Below are positions 57,181 through 64,000 of a DNA stretch of 64,000 nt, piece by piece. The notes beneath the pieces were generated by a model. That model saw nothing but the letters and a program-made list of their open reading frames with translations, was not told the origin of the DNA and made no database searches. A program made the position numbers and the translations under genes. Source of the DNA: Sarocladium kiliense (lineage: Eukaryota > Ascomycota > Sordariomycetes > Hypocreales > Sarocladiaceae); NCBI GenBank assembly GCA_030734395.1, contig JAUZTG010000029.1, positions 3,534,001-3,598,000 on the forward strand, given 5' to 3'. The stretch's first letter is position 1; every line of letters starts with the position of its first letter.

Positions 57181-58377
57181 CACTGCATATAATATGATCC
57201 CCTACCCCTACCCCTGCCTCCCTTATCCCTTTACGCGCCCGCTTTATTTAAAAATAAGTAAAGGGTGTGGTTATAGCAATCCCTAAGAAGTCATAAGATG
57301 TAAAGTTTTAGAATATATATCCCTAATTATACTCTATGCCTTTTAAATTTAAGTATATTTTTATGGCTAACGCTAGCTAATAATAGAGGGGTTATTATTA
57401 GATCTGTTAATATCTGCTTTCAAGTTTATTTTAAGCCTTTAAGAAAGTTCTACTTATAGCTATTTAGAAGGAGTTCTAAGATAAGAAATAAAATTTATAT
57501 AAATTTTTCTATATATCTTATAAGGGTAATTAATAGCGTGTTATTATATTAGGTAAAACCCTTTATATTAGTTATATATAGCGCTTATATAAGGCCGTAA
57601 TTAGACCCTATATTACAGGGGTAGGCTTCAGGTATATTTATTTCCTTAACCCCTAACTTTAGCTTTTTCTACCTTTAGCTTAATGTATCTCTCTTTCAAA
57701 AACCATAACTTATATTTATATAAGTATTCGTTACTTTATTTAAATATATTATTCTAGACTTATTTATAAAACTTTAATAAGACTCTTTATATATCTGAGT
57801 TAAAATATTATAATATTAGTTATTGTAATATATAAGCTATTCCGTAAAGTACTCGAAAATAATAGCTAGACTTTTAAGCGGGAAAGGCTTGCTAATATAA
57901 GCGCCGGAGTCAGCGAAGTATTAGAATCATCTCACTAGCAATATATAAGTATTCTAGCGCTTTTATATATAAGGTGTTTATATAACTCCGAGTCGCGACT
58001 AGAAGCACTTAATATCCGCAGAGGATATTAAAGACTGCCTAATAAATTACTAGTTATTATTCGGATAAAACTATATATAAGAGCTAATTCTACTATTGAT
58101 AACGGTTCTTGCCTCTATTTATTATAATAAAATAAAGTTATAATCTAGCTTTTGATTAATATATAAAATAGAACGTGTTACTTCTTTAAGCCAGGGCCTT
58201 AGAAGTTTAAAGTTTATTATAACCCTTATGAAAGGCTGCCGAGCTATAAATTTATTAGGGAGATGTTATATAATTTAGCTAGGAATAAGGAGGATATGGC
58301 ATTAAATGCTGCAGAGATGGTATTGTTGATGAGGAGCGAATGACTCTTGTTATAGGTTTCCGTTACTAAGACGAGGA
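57181..58377. repeat. AT-rich, probably RIP-mutated block
   Basis: About 1.2 kb visibly dominated by A and T with many TATATA/TTATAT strings, in contrast to flanking DNA; no open frame or domain. Such islands in ascomycetes are usually transposon remnants hit by repeat-induced point mutation. The parent element cannot be named. Its right edge coincides with the truncated end of the beta-lactamase relic. Confidence 0.7.
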
Positions 58378-58802
58378 TTATGCCGGTAGCGAATGGGAGT
58401 CTAGACGCGATCGCCACCCGCAGAACCCTCTGTCAAGCACTTCAAGCTCGGCCAGTTCAGGCACAATCTCTCGAACATACTCATCCAGAGTCACTAGTCC
58501 CTTCTCCGCGGCAATCATAACTGCTACTGTCGTGCATAGCTTGGTGAGAGAGCCAATCCAGAAGACGAAGTCAGCGTTGATTGGCTGTGAGCCTGGCAGA
58601 TCCTTTGACCCGTACACAGCCGAGTACAGGAGGCCTTCTTGGCCGATTGATGTTAGTGTCTCTTGATTTGTGAGTTGAGCTGGTTCATCAGTGTTGTACT
58701 TACCATCTTTGTTCATTACAGAGAAGCAGGCATTGTGCAACGCTGGGCTCTCCCATCGACCTGCTTCCTGAGAATCCGGTCGATGCTGTCGTCGTTTGTC
58801 AT
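58378..58802 (-). pseudogene. beta-lactamase-family (serine hydrolase) fragment, C-terminally cut
   Basis: Reverse-strand pieces read SIDRILRKQV, then in another frame NACFSVMNKDG, then after a clean GTAAGT intron LLYSAVYGSKDLPGS and FVFWIGSLTKLCTTVAVM, with the S-x-x-K catalytic motif of class C beta-lactamase-like esterases. The frame ends just after ELEVLDRGF where the AT-rich block begins, so the Tyr-x-Asn and later motifs are lost. Fungal members act as esterases or transesterases. The frame change between the first two pieces and the missing three quarters make it a relic. Confidence 0.7.
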
Positions 58803-59556
58803 GCTGATACTTCCCATTTTGTTCCCATTTCACCGACGAATGACTCTGGTACGCAGTTCTTCTCGCTGAATTGAGTCTTTCGAGCAAGAATGGGTCTGGA
58901 TATATAGAGGCACCTGAAGAAACTCGTACGTACTAGGTGGGCGAAGAGTGTCAGCGGTTGCAGCTAAATCTTTTTGATTGGATGCAGTGTTAAGTACGAA
59001 GCACACTGAAGTGGAGATACACTTAGATTCTGTCTATCTAATCCATAAATCCCCAAGTTGGGAGATATCCAATGCAGACCTTAGGGCTTTTCGTGGAGGT
59101 TGCGTGGAGTGGCTGACCCGAAACCCGAAACCTCTTTGCCTCGAAGAGCGGTGGCATCATACCCAAAGTCGGGTTTCGGCCAGAGCTTCTGATTCAATTC
59201 CAGGGGAAAACACATCGTATCAGATTGTTTGTACGCAAGCGATGCGTTGATACGGCAAGTCTAGCAGGATGTGAGGAGTACATGTTTACATAGGCACCAG
59301 TAGGAAATTGTTACACTCGTCCTTCGCTTCCCGCCAGGTACCTCAATAGTCTCACTCGACAGACCGTGACTACTTTACGTGTTCCCTTCCCTGTGGCCGT
59401 CTAGCAATATGTACCAAACCACAATGACACGGATGCGGCACTGAGATGTCATACCTCCCATGCTTTCTATGGCGGCTGTAATTCGTTCTTCATTGATGTC
59501 ATATATGCCAGTACAAGAACTAATTGTGTTCCATTGCAGACTCAACGTCTCCTGTT
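58803..59556. other. intergenic region
   Basis: No gene supported. Confidence 0.4.
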
Positions 59557-62500
59557 TTATTGATCTAGCATCGAGGAGTCCATGAGTTCCTCAGCCAGAG
59601 GCGCATCGACATGCGCTGGGCCCTCACCGGCCACGAAGCCGCCCTTGGCGACCTTCAACTTGAAATGTTGTTTCGACCGCACAAACTAAGCACAGAATAA
59701 TTAGCTTACTCTCGCTCACTCTCGCTATTAAGACGACCGGGGAGATGGCTACTTCTTCAATGGACTTGGCCATCGCGTAGCGTATGACGGTGACCTTCTC
59801 CGTTTGTCCTAAGCGTACAACCCGCCCAATCGCCTGGGCCTCGACCGTCGGATTCCATTGAGGCTCGAGAATGTGGATTCGGTTAGCTACAGTCAATCCA
59901 TTGAGTCTATAGAAAGGGTTAGCCAGAAAAAAAAAGACGAGCTATAATTCTGGCACCTACCCGACTGCGCCGGTTGAGAAGGTCATTAGCAAGACCTTGA
60001 AGTCACTTCGTATCTGAAAATCCTTGAGAATGCGGTTGCGCTTTCTAGCTGTGATGTCGCCATCCACTCGAAGATTCTGTATGCCCTTTTTGGACAAAGC
60101 CGAGCTCACAATGTCAAGTGTTCGCTTCCAAAATGAAAATACCACGCTTTATCTCGTTAGTCATATGCGTATCTTGCCTCGAGGGGACCAGGCTTTCCCT
60201 TACCATTTGTGGTGAAGGAAGTGCTTGTACACATCTTCAACCAGCATCATAACTTTTGAGGGAAATTCGCTTGGCCTTAGACTGGTCTGGAGCTCAGACT
60301 CAATGCTTTGCTCTTGGAAGCTGTGTCTGTGTCTACATAATGGACACGATCCCGATCCCGATTCTTCATAGGCTTTTCGGTAGTTCGGCATGCACGTGGG
60401 ACATACCAATCTGAGGCAAACAGTCAAAAAACAGAGGTCCTCGTCGGCCAGCCTGGTCGCAGAGTCAACGGGAGATGTGCAGTAAGCGCAAATTGCCTCG
60501 TTAGCTTGTTGCAAAATGCTGAGTGTTTCATCAGCCCTAGAACCAGGATAGCCCGGCCGTGCATGGTCAGTCTGCTGCTCGAGTCCATTGTTACAGAACA
60601 TGCGCAAGCGGAGAAAGGCTTCCATGACTATACGGCCGTCATAATCGTTGCTCTTGGTCTTCGCAGCGAGATCCTTAACTCGCTTATACGATACTTCGAG
60701 GTCTTTGTACTGTAGCCTCTCTTTCTGTGTAAATACTGGCTGACGATCATCGAAAATTGGCTCGAGACCGGGAACGGCTGTCCTGTTTCGCCTAAGAGAG
60801 ATTGATCCCAGCAGTTTTTGAAGGTTCTCAAACTTCAGGTTCCTGGAATGGCGTTGTAGTCGGTTCTTAGTGATGTACTTGTGAAAATTTGAGCTCTTGT
60901 CAAAAACCGGCATTCTGAGAAACCTGACAAGAGACTCAAGGTCCTTCAATGAGTTTTGGATCGGCGTTCCAGTGATACACCAGCGCATTTGAGATGATAG
61001 GCTAGCGACTGCCTGAAACTGCTTGCTGGACGGGTTGCGAATCATATGCGCTGTGTAAGTCAGAATTGCATTCCGTATAAGTCGAAGCAGGGCTAACCTT
61101 CGTCCAAGACGATGCGATACCAATTCTGCGAGCACAAAGCACCACCTCGTCTCCTTTCCACCATGGCCGTGCCATATGTCGTAAGAACGATATGGTACTT
61201 TCCAATTGTTGCGTCGTGTTCCTGCCTACCGTGACCGTGGTAAGTGAGAGAGTTGACAATCCCCGGGCGTATGTGGCTAAAGACGAGGCGCGGATTAGCT
61301 GCTGTCCACGACGGTAAGATAGCGCAGAGATAGCTCACCGACTAATTTCGCACGTCCATGTATGTAGAAGTACTGTTAAGAAACAGCCGTGTGAGCGGGG
61401 ATTGAGCAGCTTTAAGGACGTCAAAGTGGGCAACATACACTCCGATGGTACGATGATGAGAGTAGACATAACGTTATTCCGTCCACCACTGGTCGCAAAC
61501 ATTCGCGCGTTTTCCATGGAATCAATGATTGCCGATAGGATACTCAGTGTCTTGCCCAGGCCCATCTCGTCTGCCAAAATCCCGCCAAGGGCATCAGGGT
61601 TGGATGGGCTCTTTGCTCCGGTGATGGTATGCTGGTAGCTACATCTATCAGCGAAACGGACCTTGTGCGCTAGCTAAGTTGCTGGAGTACACTTACTAGC
61701 TTTCACTATCTGAGGATTGGCAAAACTGCCACAGCCTTCGCTCCACGGGGAGGCATCCTAGCTCCCTGCGGCGAATGAAGTCCACGGCAGTCTCTTGATG
61801 GCTTCGAGAAATAGTCAGCCTTCCTTCACCACGATCGAAGCGCTCACAGACCTGTACAGCTCCGTCAAGATGCGGGAATCCCTGGCCCTGCCAGCCAAAT
61901 AGTCGTGGGCGGGAAGCTCTGCCAGGAATGAATCCAGCATTTGAAGCAGGTTCGTCTCGTCGAATTCCTCATTGTACAGTGGCGCGCTGTCGTCCAGTGT
62001 TCCTCCTAAGTAGAGTTCCAGATCTAGATCAGCATTCAAGCTCTCGAACGAATGTTCTGGGAGCGCGGGAAATACAAGGGACTGTGGGTTTATATAAGGA
62101 CTGTCACTGAGCCCCGGGTAAGGATCTTGGAGATATAAATCGTAAGACGACAATACTTTGGCCACAGATTGCCCTTGACAACTGTCGCCGAGAATGAGGA
62201 TATCCGTTTGTAACCGTACCACATTTTGACTCTTTCGCTTCTGCCGTGACAGAGTCTCCGCGGAAGTTACCCACGATGTTTCTTGTATCCAGATCTGTAG
62301 GCTGGCAGAACACTGTTCCTTCACTTGCTTCAAACTACGGGATGTGGCAACGCTCATGACCCCAAGGGGTTGCCCGTCTTCTGTGCGAACAAAAGTGACG
62401 TCGAAGTCTGGGTCAAATTCCAAGTTCGCGCGGATGAGCGAACAATTGCCGAAGAGCGTAGCTGAACCTGGATTACCCTTGGGCAGCCACTTCAATTGAA

Positions 62501-62836
62501 TTGCCACGTTATGCAGCTTCAGAACTAGAGTAAGCGTATTGTTCGACACGGAGCGGATAAGATGAATCGCACCATGCCGTAACAAACATCATCCAGAGAG
62601 CCCTCAACTAGCCTTGGTGTTGAGGCCCCAATCTCAAGGAAGTTGTTGATATCAAAGTCGTAGGATGCATGAGAGTCGCCGGCATCATTGCAAATCCATT
62701 GGCAATCAGGTTCAAAGGGCTCATTGTCTTCTGGTGAGCTGAGAAGATGATTGATCTTGAGTCTTTTACGCGGTGAGCTCGAGTCAACCGCCTCGTCGCG
62801 ACGTGAGCCATGAAAGAGCGTATCCATCTCAGTCAT
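59557..62836 (-). CDS. SNF2-family ATPase with RING finger (Rad5/HLTF-like)
   Basis: Multi-exon reverse-strand gene from the ATG at 62836 to TAA at 59557. After an N-terminal HIRAN-like or linker region come SNF2 motifs: GGILADEMGLGKT (Walker A), VPSELLLHTW (restored by splicing), VLTTYGTAMVE, RIVLDEGHMIRN (DEGH box), WCITGTPIQNSLKDL, a RING-type cysteine cluster (CAYCTSP, CPTCM, CPLCRH), then STGAVGLNGLTVANRIHILE and GRVVRLGQT (motif VI). This order, with the RING between the ATPase lobes, is that of Rad5/HLTF-type translocases, which act in the nucleus in replication-fork repair or transcription-linked remodelling; many fungal paralogues are untested. The frame changes near 61890 without an intron I could place, so one exon border is uncertain or a frameshift exists. 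The C-terminus SIEEFVRSKQHF is complete. Confidence 0.82.
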
Positions 62837-63541
62837 TTTTTTGTGCAAGAGTACCTTATGCCTAAGTGAGGATCATGTTAAAACAAAAGTTGAATTAAAA
62901 GTGCTCGCATAATAAGCAACACAACGATCGACGGTCGTCAGTTCTGGCGCAGCTCACAGCACAGCAGGAACAGGACGAGGCGTGGGCGGAGCCTGCATAA
63001 CGCGCATTGGCCTCTAATGTTGCATGTTAATGTGACAAGCCTGCATGAAGGCGACCGCCCATAGCTTAAGCACACCGACTGTTCAGAACAGTCAGTGTTT
63101 TCGGTGCGAGGCAGACTGCGAGGCTGCCCAAAACGCCACAAAGTCCTACGGATGGTTCGCCAGTGGTTCGCCCTCTACGAGGGTCGGTGATGTGCCTTTT
63201 TGCCAGTACGTATTGGTTCCCAAGGAATTAACTACCTCCCTTTGGTAAATGGCTTGCTCTAGAGGCCTCCTCACAGTGTCGTCGTTGAGGCGATTCTATC
63301 TACTGTCATCACACAAAGTTTTAGCCCTTTCATGTAACTGCGTCCAGACTTCGCCCGCCGCCTGAATGTGAGAACAAGAGATAGGGCGCTTGGAGATCTA
63401 CGACTACATGCGCTGAGGTTACCGAAATCTGCTCAATGTCCAAGATTAGCCGCGACTAAGCGTCACGGTCGGCCCTTAGTTCCTGTTCTCACTTACGAGC
63501 AGTCGTGCACATGTGAGGCGGACGCTCTAGCCGCAGAAGAG
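62837..63541. promoter_or_regulatory. divergent promoter, SNF2 gene / NLR gene
   Basis: 705 bases between divergent starts; no gene seen. Confidence 0.4.
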
Positions 63542-64000
63542 ATGGCGACAAACAATGAAGATCCGTCAGGATCTCTCGACAAGGATTTCTGTCGCGCAAT
63601 CGCTAATTTTGAAGCTTCCGCAAAGCTCACAGACTCGGAAAAGCAAGAATTCAGACACACAACACTAGAGAAGTTCCAGGCGGCGATGGCGAGCCTTCAA
63701 ACACGACAGGCCCAGACGAAGAAGCTTCAGTTCATGAATAGACTCGAGCCATTCATCGAGACAATCACGGAGTACGGCAAAGCCATTGACGTCTTTTCAA
63801 ATACCTCGGAGGTTCTTTCATTCATTTGGGTAAGATCACATCGCGGACCTCGCACGTTTCCATGCTGAAATGAGAGAAGGGTCCGATGAGGCTAGTCCTA
63901 GTAGTGAGTTTATGCCTATTCACGTAAGATAACTGATGACTGAAGCTCGATCTTTCAAGATCGCATCGACAATGAAGGAAGCTTTTTCCTCAGTCTTAGA
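63542..64000 (+). CDS. NLR-type (STAND) protein, N-terminal domain, 3' end outside window
   Basis: Exons 63542-63829, 63880-63903 and 63960 to the edge join in phase. The N-terminal 96 residues (DKDFCRAIANFEASAKLTDS, then VLSFIW) are helical and continue through the splice as GPMRLVLV and IASTMKEAFSSVL, a pattern I know from the N-terminal domain that precedes NACHT in many fungal NLR-like proteins (FIWGPxKFLLxIAS). The ATPase and repeat domains would lie to the right of the window. Such proteins sense ligands and trigger cell death or immune-type responses. The 24-base middle exon is supported by phase and by the family pattern. Confidence 0.7.

Noticed and set aside
1..64000. CRISPR arrays, bacterial operons, ribosome binding sites or tRNA genes
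   Set aside because: Spliced eukaryotic genes throughout; no regular spaced repeats, and no tRNA cloverleaf recognised by eye.

Overview
The window looks like nuclear DNA of a filamentous ascomycete (Pezizomycotina, probably Sordariomycetes; the species cannot be told). Reasons: genes are interrupted by short GT-AG introns of about 50-75 bases, and the window holds a Zn2Cys6 regulator, a Sit1-type siderophore transporter, HET and NLR-type genes, a calpain-like protein, a 2EXR relic, AT-rich blocks that look RIP-mutated, and short repeats with a 5S rRNA-like head. I joined exons by eye from splice signals, reading phase and family motifs; no search was run.

Layout. 1-1584: wreck of an AAA+ ATPase gene. 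2539-24491: a compact set of about ten co-located metabolic genes: Zn2Cys6 regulator, D-2-hydroxyacid dehydrogenase, DHDPS-family aldolase/lyase, Dal5-type MFS transporter, PhyH-type dioxygenase, SDR dehydrogenase, a second Dal5-type transporter, a second D-2-hydroxyacid dehydrogenase, a Nudix relic, a sugar/H+ symporter and a secreted sulfatase. Eight of these form four head-to-head pairs with shared promoters. 26622-31574: membrane-anchored alpha/beta hydrolase and siderophore transporter. 32029-36509: a seven-helix membrane protein and a calpain-like protein without its catalytic cysteine. 38710-40529: choline/GABA-type permease. 42274-46620: HET-domain gene next to an NLR relic. 48360-56112: small secreted proteins, a membrane protein and a secreted M43 metalloprotease, separated by long empty stretches. 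57080-58802: 5S-like repeat, AT-rich block, truncated beta-lactamase relic. 59557-62836: SNF2/RING ATPase of the Rad5/HLTF type. 63542-end: start of an NLR-like gene.

How it may work. The 2.5-24.5 kb set reads as a catabolic cluster. A sulfate ester would be cut outside the cell by the sulfatase; sugar-like and acidic products would enter through the three transporters; the SDR and the iron/2-oxoglutarate dioxygenase would oxidise the carbon skeleton; the DHDPS-type enzyme would split (or make) a 2-keto acid; and the two NAD(P)-dependent 2-hydroxyacid dehydrogenases would process the keto or hydroxy acids. The substrate cannot be read from sequence. The rest of the window is accessory: self/non-self recognition genes and relics, secreted proteins and repeat debris.
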